A DNA stretch of 64,000 nucleotides from Tubiluchus corallicola (Eukaryota > Priapulida > Priapulimorpha > Priapulimorphida > Tubiluchidae), in NCBI GenBank assembly GCA_030141605.1, contig JAQGDQ010000602.1, forward strand, positions 67,461 through 131,460. The letters are read 5' to 3'. Both the position numbers and the translations under genes were made by a program. The notes under the pieces are model-generated. The model was not told the DNA's origin, searched no databases, and saw nothing but the letters and a program-made list of their open reading frames with translations. Position 1 is the stretch's first letter. Every line of letters begins with the position of its first letter. Shown piece after piece: positions 36,601 to 48,100 of the stretch.

Positions 36601-36769
36601 TAGCGTGTTCAGTGCTCGTTAGTTCAACATACCAAACAAAATCCGACTGTAAATTGTCACGAAACACTTTACACGTTATAGATAATCTACAAAGAGATTT
36701 TACGTCACAGTAAGTAAAAATCTTCAATAATAATTCCACAGGTAAGTTTTGCAAATTTAAATCAGCCAT
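24661..36769 (-). CDS. F-box / actin-related fusion protein, 8 exons
   Basis: Exons in transcript order: 36769-36633, 34715-34094, 33450-33316, 31999-31872, 28389-28179, 27300-27182, 26004-25811, 24887-24661. All phases match and the CDS is 1,773 nt (590 residues). Residues 8-50 are an F-box (LPVELLLKIFTYCDVKSLCR...WKKKF; the split W codon across the first intron restores the motif). Residues 68-105 hold seven cysteines (C68, C71, C81, C93, C96, C101, C105). From about 110 an actin fold begins: FVLDFGGKTSW (phosphate loop 1 position), WNVPVIMCEP, ISLYAGRETCLVVDSG, KSECYLAYN, LYMAPESMYQ, KRDLLSNVTLTGGNTQLRG and the C-terminal VVIGASYIRG...GFFC. Roughly 100 extra residues, including six consecutive aspartates at 205-210, interrupt the first subdomain. 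Likely role: SCF-type substrate receptor. Arabidopsis ARP8 is the known F-box/ARP protein. The start is fixed by an upstream in-frame TAA without an intervening acceptor. Intron 5 uses a GC donor. An alternative, also in-phase, exon 6/7 join (27202 to 25994) is 10 residues shorter. Confidence 0.9.
25487..25748. repeat. purine-rich minisatellite, about 32 bp x 8
   Basis: Units of GGAGCAGAAAAAGAG followed by a GAAACAAAAATAT block, in intron 7 of the F-box/actin gene directly downstream of exon 7. The strand is almost purely purine, so triplex or R-loop formation is possible. Long frames through it on either strand are repeat translations. Confidence 0.85.
26270..27213. repeat. minisatellite, 47-bp monomer in a 94-bp dimer
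   Basis: About twenty monomers of ACATGGCTGAWCGTRTATA plus a GTTTWRRNTTTGT block. On the right side they are organised as alternating A/B dimers of 94 bp. The array fills most of intron 6 of the F-box/actin gene, and its right end overlaps the 3' end of exon 6. In gene sense each unit contains a CCATGTAARTGTCTC donor-like site. Confidence 0.88.
28535..28765. repeat. tandem duplication, about 115 bp x 2
   Basis: CCTGGGATGTTAGGCCT through AAAATAGCTAGGAC occurs twice in succession with a few substitutions, within intron 4 of the F-box/actin gene. Confidence 0.8.
29325..29760. repeat. minisatellite, 72 bp x 6
   Basis: Six units with GTGACTTGTTCTTTCCTTTAG and CACAAACAGTTTA. As 72 is 24 codons, a minus-strand frame of 137 residues stays open across the array. 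There is no splice context and no unique sequence around it, so I do not call it a gene. Confidence 0.88.
30197..31008. mobile_element. perfect 213-bp inverted repeat with 386-bp spacer
   Basis: 30197-30409 and 30796-31008 are exact reverse complements as far as I can read (ends AGCGTTTTCATTT and AAATGAAAACGCT). The spacer is unique and contains short TTGACCTTG direct repeats. It could be a fold-back or long-TIR DNA element, or a palindromic rearrangement; I see no coding capacity and no clear target duplication. It lies in intron 4 of the F-box/actin gene, so the pre-mRNA could form a 213-bp duplex. Confidence 0.9.
32628..33103. mobile_element. hAT-type MITE, copy 1
   Basis: The ends CAGGGCTGTGCAAATT and, as reverse complement, CAGGGGTGTGCAAATT flank 476 bp. 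The octamers TTCTACTC and TTCTACAC outside it match at 7 of 8. It belongs to the same family as 57147-57577 (shared GTGCGGCCC and CTAGTCAGATAATTTGCACACCC blocks). It lies in intron 3 of the F-box/actin gene. Confidence 0.85.
34905..36010 (+). mobile_element. LINE fragment, reverse transcriptase C-terminus
   Basis: Plus-strand coding remains inside intron 1 of the F-box/actin gene, antisense to it. They hold a catalytic SLFADDTK box near 35045, then INYADQWCRQWQMELNTEKC and KYLGITIDSKLNF. After a frameshift near 35428 comes ESVQRRAPRLVP...RRFTLARRVINEWNTL, ending at a stop at 35888-35890. This is the typical C-terminal half of a Jockey/CR1-group reverse transcriptase. It is 5'-truncated and broken, so inactive. 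Confidence 0.85.
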
Positions 36770-37850
36770 AACCAATTAACCACGAATCACTTCCATCTCA
36801 CGATTTTTCCTAGTAAACGTTTGGCAATATACGCTATCTTTTCAACGTCCTGCTCAAAGCTGGGAAAAGTAGTTTTGTATCCACGACTTAGCCACCAATG
36901 TCGTTGATCGTTTATTAAGTATTACTAGTATCTACAAAACACCTCGCAACATTATGATGACCGTGTCTTAGGTAAAAAGTTTTTAATTCAATAAAATTAT
37001 GTAAGGCCTTAAACCTTGCACTGGTCATATTTTCACAAAAAATGCTTCAGTTAACAATAATCTTTTCAATGTTTTGTGTCTGCTATGAAAATCAAAGTAA
37101 AGACAAAGATGTATATTTAATTCATTCTCATAAAGAACAAACAAGGAAAGAAAGAAATAAACAAGCAAAAGAAAATAATCAGAATATAAATTGCACATAA
37201 CTCAACTATTTCTATCGTGCATTTTCATAGACAGTATTTTATTTTTGGCATTCAGTGAAAAGTAATTGTAAGTGAAAAGCAATTGCTGCTTCAAATTTCA
37301 TTAATGTTTGTGGAATTTTTTCTTCATTCTTTGTATGTGCCCGACACCTCTGTTTCTTCACCATTATAAATCCAAGCAATATAATCTAATCAAATTTCAT
37401 GTAGAATGTCCTTTCCATTCACATATTAAAATTAATAATTATTTTTAAATTTCATTTTTTCTGTCACACTTAATGAATAATAAGCAGTCAAATTTGGAAG
37501 TAAAAATAACTTTTTATTGTATTATTTTCAAAACACAAAAAACGATAAACAGGTAAAAGTTATTATGTGAGAACCAAATGAAAACTAAACAAAACTAAAT
37601 ATGCGTAACAAAAATTAATTACCACTAGTTTTCAATTAATAATAATTAATATATATTAATAATATTACTAATGGTCAATAATATTAGTCAAATAATACTG
37701 TAATTATAATTGTGAAAGAAAACAGCAATAATTATGTCTTTTGAGTCTTTTTCCTGACAATACGTATTGGAAGATGATACGAAGCCATTTCACTGTTTAG
37801 GAGAAGCCTTCTTTTTAAGACAAGGTGTCTTGGAGTTTCCTGAAATAAGA
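36770..37850. other. intergenic AT-rich DNA
   Basis: Between the F-box/actin start and the 3' end of the coiled-coil gene. The first ~150 bp should contain the F-box/actin promoter and 5' UTR. No TATA box or other element is evident. Confidence 0.35.
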
Positions 37851-37854
37851 TGTG

Positions 37855-38140
37855 CACCATGAATCCTTCCAGAGCATTTACACATTTTACAATTAAAATT
37901 TTACTGTGCTGTCTCTGGAATCCTTACAGAGCATTTACACATTTTACAATTAAAATTTTACTGTGCTATCTCTGGAATACTTACAGAGCATTTACACATT
38001 TTACAACTAAAATTTTACTGTGCTGTCTCTGGAATCCTTACAGAGCATTTACGCATTCTGTAATTAAAATTTTACTGTGCTGTCTCTGGAATCCTTACTG
38101 AGCATTTACACATTCTGTAATTAAAATTTTTCTATGCTGG
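37855..38140. repeat. minisatellite, about 60 bp x 5
   Basis: Five units of GCATTTACACATTYTRYAA, then TTAAAATTTTACTGTGCTG, then a TCTGGAATCCTTAC block. Intergenic. Confidence 0.88.
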
Positions 38141-38694
38141 CTCTGGTACGCAGTATACATTTCTTAAGTGCAATGTATTTTTACTTTGTTTACACAAGTT
38201 TTTAATTGGTACATAAAGATTTTACCCATCTATCTTAAAATCACTATGATACTATCAGCAAACCTCGATATAGTCGAAAAACAGGCACTTTATATATAAC
38301 TGTCTCTGTAAGCCACTATATAATCACAATGAGTCCAGAAATCCGAACAAATGCCAGATTCGACATTTCTGCCACATATAATGAATAATAATCTGTCAAA
38401 TTTGGAAATAATGATAACTTTTTATTGTTATTTTCAAGACAGTAACGTTTTGCTGAATGTTAGGGTTAGCTTCTTTGCAATTATATTCTGTCGGTTTGGC
38501 TTCTTATTTAGCACCACGTTATCATGAAAGTTGTCTGAAAGCACAAGAAGTTTAGCGATAAATAATTGTCTTAAGTGAATAGGCGAGCATAACCAGTATT
38601 GCCCCATATGAATTTAATAATAGCTTATAATTTCGCTGAACTTGCTTATTAAGCATACAGGAACTGCATGCTTTGTTTCCATTAATGTGTTTGA

Positions 38695-38935
38695 TGTAGG
38701 TGATAGGGTGTGATGTGCGTGATATGGTGCAATATATGTGGCATTGTGTGAATAAGTGGTGATTTTTTGGGGTAGGTGGTGTGGTGTGGATGGTGTGTTG
38801 TGGTGTACGTAGTTTTGTGCGGTGTAGGTGATGAGGTGTGATGTAGTTGGTGTCGTGTGGTGTATGTAGTGTCTTGGGTTTAGGTGGTGTCGTATGGTGT
38901 AGGTGGTGTCATGTGTGTGTGTGTGGGTACATGTA
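38695..38935. repeat. degenerate GT/GGTGT-rich repeat
   Basis: Imperfect repetition of GTAGGTGGTGT-like words ending in a short (GT)n tract. No gene. Confidence 0.75.
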
Positions 38936-39134
38936 TCGCCCGTCGATTTTTTGTTTCAGAAGGTCAAAGGTCAAAATTATGAAGCAAAGAAATGTCACAA
39001 AAACAAAACAGATGAGCTGTATTCATCAAACTAGGTACAGCGACACTTTTTGGCTCAAAAAAATAAAGGTTAAGGTCGAAAGACTAACTAATCTTTGTCT
39101 ACAGTGACTTCGTGCGAGGCCTGAGTTCGAATCT

Positions 39135-42100
39135 CTATTGAGTGTCTTCTAATTGAATACTTAAGCCAGAAAGAGTACTCACACTTCCCTTCTCTATCGG
39201 CTGTTCATCATCACCGCAAATGCTGAAAACATCATCGTCGGCTCTCACATTCCCTTTCAGCTCTCCATCCATCTCATCTTGGAGATGTGACACATCTATA
39301 AGATCAGAGAGCATTCCATCAATGACCTCATCAATAGTCTCAAAACGCAAAAGCCGGACGTAAAATTAAATCATCTAATAGAAATACAGTCATTCAACCC
39401 CTTCAACTGAATAGAAAGGAAGGCATTTGCAAACAAATGCAACTGCGAATGGGTAGTTGCGACAGCACCACAACCTCCGTCGCACTTAAACCAATGTTCG
39501 GGTCACTAAGATCTGAAGATACGCCATACTTCGTATGACATATGACACATTCTTCTTGAACAGGAGAATTATCCTTTAACAATATATTCTTTCAAGCTCT
39601 CACTAAGTTCCAAGCACAGACAGATTTGCAGGAGCATAACAGGCAAATAATGTTAATAAAAACGTGTTATTTCTAACAGTGTAATGAAAATTTGGGGGTC
39701 GTTACATACATTACTGACACATACCCGTCTCGCTGGTACTGCTAGTAGCACAATCATCTTGGCTGTTTTTTGGGCAAAAGAAGATGTGAGTTTCTGGTGA
39801 GGAATCAACATCGGCAGCAGCTGATCTTGCATCACAGGAAGCAGCAGCAGCAACTGCAGCTGAAGTTGTAAAAATGACATTTAGCAAGTCACACAGAAGT
39901 CTGCATCGAACATAAATTCATTATGACAAATTCTGCGCAGCGCCCTCGTGTGTTTGATATAAGCGATTTTTAGCCAATTTTTCATTTCCTAGTTCATTTA
40001 TAGAAGACCTACATCATGGCTCACTAGCTTACCAAAACTCTACATGCAATAGCAAGAAAGTCGAAGTTGAATAAAAAAAAAAAAAACGTTACAAATGACA
40101 GCAGAACAACAACTTACTGACAGCAAATATTTTTTTAATTATCTGTGACGTATTTAACTTGCAAAATCATGCAGGTATCGGTCACTGGATGATTTTCTTT
40201 CAAACACAAATATTTTGAAAAATTAAATCCATCCGGTGATCCATTTATACCTGTTTAGTGTTAAATAAAAATGGATGTCAAGTCTCCTAATGGCGGCAAA
40301 TGATTGAAGTAAACGTCACGAGAAGTGGCGAGATGTAAGCAAAGAAGTGAGGGTCAAAGGTCAAGGTCAGACATCTGATTCTTACTTACGTTGTTTTTAA
40401 AGTTTAAACAAAATCGCTGATGGTAAAATCACAAAACAGGTAACTTATTACCCTTCACCTCCTTTTGCAAATTAAGAAATACAATTGACATGTAAAGATT
40501 GGTGTAAAAATACACAAGAGGTCAATGTCACAAAGGTGAGAGGTCAACGTCAAAGATGAGAGGTCAATGTCATAGTATAAAATAAAGTTGACACTAAAAA
40601 TTATTGTATTTTACAGCAGAGTATTGACTCATGGTACTATCAGGTTTAGGCTAAAACGACTACAAAAAACATGCAATTTTATTAAGAAAATCATAGCCGA
40701 ATGAAATACTCGTAACACAACAAACATAACAACAGCAAATAGCACAAACAATATTTTAGACTTTTAATAAGCACACAAGTAGTGTTGTTGTGCTTCTTTG
40801 CGCAACTATTTTTGCCACAGAAAAGTGACATGCAGAAAAATCATCCACACTACTTGCAGTATGCAAAAAGCAAAAGCTTAACTTCTCGGTAGCAAACTTA
40901 CAAACTATTTTAGTTTTAACAATATTTTATTTGACAAGAAACATTACAATCATAAGTACATTTATAATAAAAAAACATTTAGTCAAACGCTGATTGGCTA
41001 ACAGGTATAACCTATATAAAAGCCTTTCAGAAAGTAGATACGTCATTTATAAGTTTAATAGCCACACAATTACAAGAGCTGTTAGTAATTCATTAAGTAA
41101 AAGTGAAATTGAGAACGTTTGTAACTTGTTTTTTGACCAGCGGTCTGCAAAAGGTTGGGACAAGTTGGTTATGATGTGTTTGATGTTGATGTTAAGCTAC
41201 AAAAATAGAACGAGTGCTGAAGAACCTAATGAAAGATGAAAGTGTTGGGATCATGGGAACGCATAAGTTTAAATAATTTGTCCTGTAAGGTAGAATTCAG
41301 AGATTATTAATGCACTATAGTTTTAATTTTATTAATTAAAGCGCCCACTTTAGATCAGAAATACTATAGCATTGTTAGAATCAGGAGACAGTGAGATATT
41401 GCCACATTCTTAGAATCAGGACACAGTGAGATATTGCCACATTGTTAGAATCAGGGAAACAGTGAGATATTGCCACATTGTTAGAATCAGGAGACAGTGA
41501 GATATTGCCACATTCTTAGAATCAGGAGACAGTGAGATATTGCCACATTGTTAGAATCAGGAAACAGTGAGATATTGCCACATTCTTAGAATCAGGACAC
41601 AGTGAGATATTGCCACATTGTTAGAATCAGGTAAACAGTGAGATATTGTCACATTGTTAGAATCAGGAGACAGTGAGATATTGCCACATTCTTAGAATCA
41701 GGAGACAGTGAGATATTGCCACATTGTTAGAATCAGGAAACAGTGAGATATTGCCACATTCTTAGAATCAGGACACAGTGAGATATTGCCACATTGTTAG
41801 AATCAGGTAAACAGTGAGATATTGTCACATTGTTAGAATCAGGAGACAGTGAGATATTGCCACATTCTTAGAATCAGGAGACAGTGAGATATTGCCACAT
41901 TGTTAGAATCAGGAAACAGTGAGATATTGCCACATTCTTAGAATCAGGACACAGTGAGATATTGCCACATTGTTAGAATCAGGAAAGAGTGAGATATTGC
42001 CACATTGTTAGAATCAGGGAAACAGTGAGATATTGCCACATTGTTAGAATCAGGAGACAGTGAGATATTGCCACATTGTTAGAATCAAGGAAACAGTGAG

Positions 42101-45100
42101 ATATTGTCACATTGTTAGAATCAGGGAAGCAGTGAGATATTGCCACATTGTTAGAATCATTGAAACAGTGAGATATTGCCACATTGTTAGAATCAAGGAA
42201 ACAGTGAGATATTGCCACATTGTTAGAATCAGAAGACAGTGAGATATTGCCACATTGTTAGAATCAGGGAAACAGTGAGATATTGCCACATTGTTAGAAT
42301 CAGGGAAACAGTGAGATATTGTCACATTGTTGGAATCAGGGAAACAGTGAGATATTGCCACATTGTTAGAATCAAAGAAACAGTGAGATATTGTCACATT
42401 GTTAGAATCAGGGAAGCAGTGAGATATTGCCACATTGTTAGAATCATTGAAACAGTGAGATATTGCCACATTGTTAGAATCAAGGAAACAGTGAGATATT
42501 GCCACATTGTTAGAATCAGAAGACAGTGAGATATTGCCACATTGTTAGAATCAGGGAAACAGTGAGATATTGCCACATTGTTAGAATCAGGAGACAGTGA
42601 GATATTGCCACATTGTTAGAATCATTGAAACAGTGAGATATTGCCACATTCTTAGAATCAGGGAAACAGTGAGATATTGCCACATTGTTAGAATCAGGGA
42701 AACAGCGAGATATTGCCACATTTTTAGAATCAGGGAAACAGTGAGATATTGCCACATTGTTAGAATCAGGAGACAGTGAGATATTGCCACTTTGTTAGAA
42801 TCAGGGAAACAGTGAGATATTGCCACATTGTTAGAATCATTGAAACAGTGAGATGCCACATTGTTAGAATCAGGGAAACAGTGAGATATTGCCACATTGT
42901 TAGAATCAGGGAAACAGTGAGATACTGCCACATTGTTAGAATCAGGGAAGCAGTGAGATATTGCCACATTGTTAGAATCAGGAGACACTGATATATTGCC
43001 ACATTGTTAGAATCAGGGAAACAGTGAGATACTGCCACATTGTTAGAATCAGGGAAGCAGTGAGATACTGCCACATTGTTAGAATCAGGGAAGCAGTGAG
43101 ACACTGCCACATTGTAGTATTCGGATCTGATTCCAAGCAAGTGCATTTATAGGACAGATATACAGTCATACCTCCGTTGTCGAACGCCTCCGTACTCGTA
43201 CAAATCGGTTTTTGACCAGAAAATTCGAGCTGAAAGTGTTTCCTCTCTCCACCAGAATTTAAGTAGTTAACCAATCGCCAAACACGTGATAAACGTATGC
43301 ATTGCGAGCCGAGTAGAGCCGACCGTAACTGACCGCGCCCGAGAGTAGTCACGTGCAAGATTTTAATCGCCTACCATCACTAAGTGCTTTCTATGCTTAT
43401 TTTTTTCGCTTTTTCATGCAGGAATAATTATGTTTTTCTTTCTAAGTAATTCTATTATGTTTTCTTATCAATTGTATCGCATCTACTGTTTGAATAAACA
43501 TTTTTGCATTATTATATTTTGTTTTAGTAATACTTACAGTTCATTTGGTGCTTGAGAACGGATTATTTGCTTTTACATTATTTCTTATAGGAATAAATGA
43601 TTCGCAACTCAACCAAATCAGGTTTTCAAGCATTTTTAGGAATGAATTATGGTCGAAAACAGAGGTATGACTGTACTGGATACGGATAACCTATTTCGAA
43701 AACACATATCTTCTTTTTTAGGTGTTAAGCATTTAGCAAAGAGTGAATTTCAAGCTCATTCACATTTCCTGCACTTTTTACATTCTGAATGGCTTCTCTA
43801 GTAATGAAGCCAATAACTTTCCTAATGTTTACTAAATCAAATGTACTTAGGGGTACCTTGTTGGGAAACATCCTGAATCTTATATTTAGGTGCAACTTGC
43901 ACCTGAGGTGCCACCTTAGCAACCGGCGAAGGAGTTACCTTAGCAACCTGTAAACAAAACAGAAGATTACGCCTGATTTACTGCAGCACTAATGTAAAGC
44001 TTGTTCGAAATGAAAAAAAAAACTTGTTCAAAACTGTTCTTCATCACTGCTTTTCATTGAGAAGATCTCAGGGTTTATTTTTAAAATTAACAGACAATGA
44101 ATAAACTATGATAATGAATTCTATTAATTTTTTTATTAGAAAAATCCAATATTTCTACTGCTCACTAGTAGTCATCGCCAGGAAGAAATGATGACTGACG
44201 ATGAGAACTAATGTACAGTAGAAATACTAAATTTTTCTAATGAAAATTTAATGAAATTTATTATACCGTGAGAAGTTATCAGATATCGACATTTATAAAA
44301 TGTGAACTGGAATAACTTGGAGTTAAGAAATGCTGAATTCGGTTGGTCAGCTATAGTGATGAACTTTGAACAACCTTGACCACTGGAAGAGACAGTGGCC
44401 GAGTGGTCTAAGACATCTGCTACTGTCCGCAGAACGTTGCTGGTTCAAATCCAGGTTGCAACCCAATTTTTTGGCATTTTCTGTGTTTCAGGTTTGCAAT
44501 CAAAACTTGTGGGTCTGTATCATTATGGAGTAGATAATTAACTGTTACTAATTCTGACCAATTCAACAAATGCTGTCCTTGACAAACATTCACAATTGAC
44601 CACAGGGCAGTGAAACAATGTCCTCTCTATTTTTTTGTGAAAATACTTATTTTTATTTTGAGGCAGAGAAATATAGTTTATCTTTTACAAATTTAACATT
44701 TGACCGAAGAACGGAGGTGTCGATGCATTTTACAATTTACAGATACATACAATCATTCTTAAAATCACAAAATTATATCAATTGGAAATAATGCTAAGCT
44801 TAAAAAATTTTAAAAGTCACCTTAAAATTGAATAACATACAAAATACAGTTATAACTCGGTTTTCGAACGTCTCAGTACTCGTACAAATTGGTTTTTGAC
44901 CAGAAAATTCGAGTTGAAATTGTCTCCGTTCTTGACCAGAATTTCGGTACTCGACCAACCGCCAGGCATGTGATGAACGCATGCACAGCGAGCCGAGTAG
45001 AGCTGAGCGTAACCGACTGCACCCGAGAGTAGTCGCACACGTGTTTCTGCTCTTGCCTACGTATACCATCACACTGCTACCAATACGTAAGGTTTTTCAT

Positions 45101-48100
45101 GCAGGAATAATTATGTAATTCTTCCTAAGGAATTCTACACTATGTTTTTCTTATCAATTATATCATATCTACTCTTTGAATAAACATTTTTGCATTAGTA
45201 TGTTTCGTTTTAGTAATACTTTACAGTTCATTTGGTGCTTGAGAATGGACTATTTGCTTTTACATTATTTCTTATAGGAATAAATGATTCGGTTTTCAAA
45301 CACTTTTTAGGAATGAATTACGGTCGAAAACAGAGGTATGACTGTAGAACTATAATTCATAAAGCTGCCTAAAAAGTTGAGCTTTGAAGTGTTTTTTAAA
45401 AGTTTGTAATGTTGGTAGTTGACGCATAGTTAATGGTAAACAATTCCACAACCGTGCAGCAGTAACTGTTAAAGCATGATAACCAAATGTTTCTTGCTTG
45501 CTTATGTCTGGGTTCCTTTATCCATAAAGGATCAGCTGCTGCGCAGGTGCGCGAAGCGTAACAATTTCCACCTTGTAAAGTTCTTACCCTACGTATTTGT
45601 AATTTCTAGTCAATGAATCTAATCTAATCTAATCTGCATACAATCACGTACAAAATACAGCTGTTATTTTTACCGCACAACCATCACTCACCCGCTTTAA
45701 GACCGGCAAATATTCAGCAGGTGATCTTTTGCCAGGAATGGAGCTTTGACAATCTGATTTGGCCGATTTTCCCGCCCCCATGATGGAAGGGGACGAGAAA
45801 GAATGCTCCCCGGCATTTGTTGCATACTTCCCATCTGAAAGAGGAACACCCGAGTCGCTCATCCACTGTTCCGGATGACAGGATACTTCACTGGCAGCAG
45901 GCACGTTTGGATTTGGACGAATATCCTTTCTCATGGACTTGTCAATACACATAGACAACGGAGCTGAAGTCTTTGTGCTAAAAAATGACCAATAATTGTC
46001 AAAAACAGATTATAGGTGGATAGAAGGATAATTTAATGAAAAATCCTGGTTTTACTTTAAAAGGGATATTTTGCAACCCATTACAGGATGCTTCTTCAGT
46101 GTGAACATAAGAAATACAGAAAATCTTGAAAAACAAATTATGTCCAATGTTTGTTTTGAAAAAACAAAATAATATTTTTTGTGTATCAAGATTTACCACA
46201 ATTCTTACATTCACTGTGAAAAAAAACTGTAATGGTTTGCGTAATATCTTGTTTGTTTTTAAAATAAGTGAAATTTTTGATTAATTTGTCCAGGTATCTG
46301 TTTATCATTTGCGTTTTATCAATAATGGATCTATATCTTGTATATCAGATGGTAGAGGTGCACAGATATTAGACTGAGGTCAAGAGGTCGGCAACCAAAC
46401 AACAATATCAGATTCTAATGTCTTGCAGACATCAGCACAGGACGTCTAACAAACGGTGAGATAATGTCAGGATTGGACAATGAAACAACATCAAGATCTG
46501 GCTTTGCAAAAACTTCCGTTTATGATGAAAAGTTAATGTCTACCGAAAGTCAGAGGGTAAGGATCTAATGAGAGATAAAAATCCCAACAATCAAAAATGT
46601 ACATTTGGAATTACTCGTTTCCATAAAATTTAACGAGTCTTGGACACGTTAATAAATCTCCATCCACAAAAACACAACAATAAAAAATGTACACTTGGAA
46701 TTACTTGTTTCCACAAAATTTAACAAGTCTTGGACATGTTAACAAATCTCCATCCACAAAAACACAACAATCAAAAATGCACACTTGAAATTACTTGTTT
46801 CCACAAAATTTAACGAGTCTTGGACATGTTAACAAATCTCCATCCACAAAAACACAACAATCAAAAATGTACACTTGGAATTACTCGTTTCCATAAAATT
46901 TAACAAATCTTGAATACGTTAATAAATCTCTGTCCACAAAAACACAATCAAAAATGTACACTTGGAATTTCTCGTTTCCACAAAATTTAACGAGTCTTGG
47001 ACACGTTAATAAATCTCCATCCACAAACACACAACAATCAAAAATTTACACTTGAAATTACTTGTTTCCACAAAATTCAACGAGTCTTGGACACGTTAAT
47101 AAATGTCCATCCACAAAAACACAACAATCAAAAATGCACACTTGGAATTATTCCTTTCTATGAAATTTAACGAGTTTTGGACATGCTAATAAATCTCCGT
47201 CTACAAAAAACTTAAAGATGCGAGACAATAAATAAATAAATGCTAAGAAGAGAAAAAATACCGCCGAAAATTCTTTTGTCTCTGGTGATCCATATTAGGT
47301 GGCGAAACTGGTCTTTGCGGCAGTGAGCTACGAAAAAACGGCTCTTGATAAGTCGGCACTCCGATGACTTTCCCCTGCACGTAATTAGAGAATGGTGGTG
47401 GTACTGATGCTGCTGCATAACGATCACCGAGGTTCATAAAAGGTGCTGAGACCTGTTGAACTGTGACGAGCTTTGCTAACTTATCAATCTCCTGTAATAT
47501 CAAAATGCCTGCCTAACAGTGAATAACAACAATGTAATGATGTAATAAAGTACACCAAGTCTAGACAGTAAATGGATGGACGACTGGGAGTAAAACTGTC
47601 TACGTACGATTTGATTTCCCATATTGCACTAGGTACTTTCGTCAGGAGGGCGTGCACATATGTATCCAGATATGACTAAAACACATTTACTGGTTCATTG
47701 CCTCTTCTTAGATGACTGTTTTTGATAGCTAGCAAGATTCCGATCCTACCACACAATTAACATTATATTGTCACTGTGTATGTTGTGTACTGGATGCTAG
47801 CCTGCTGTGTGCAAAACTGTACTTAAAAACAACAACAGCAGCACATATTAAGATTCCCACTATTGCCAGTTAATGTAAGACAAGAAAACACTCTTCCAAG
47901 ATAAACCTTTGAAAATTCATCTTGAAATTTTATACAGTAGGCACTGTTTGATAGACTCACTTTGGGACTGAAGTGTTTTGACCCAGTTAACCATTTGAAC
48001 CTATTAACCGATGGGTGTGGTATTACTGGTGTAGAAGTATGAGTCAACAGCTGTGAGTGCACTGCAAAGATTTTTAATGGATTTTAGAAACTAAGTACAG

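Noticed and set aside
41366-43116. Regular repeats resembling a CRISPR array
   Set aside because: There are no unique spacers; units abut directly with only point variation, and the region lies in an animal intron.
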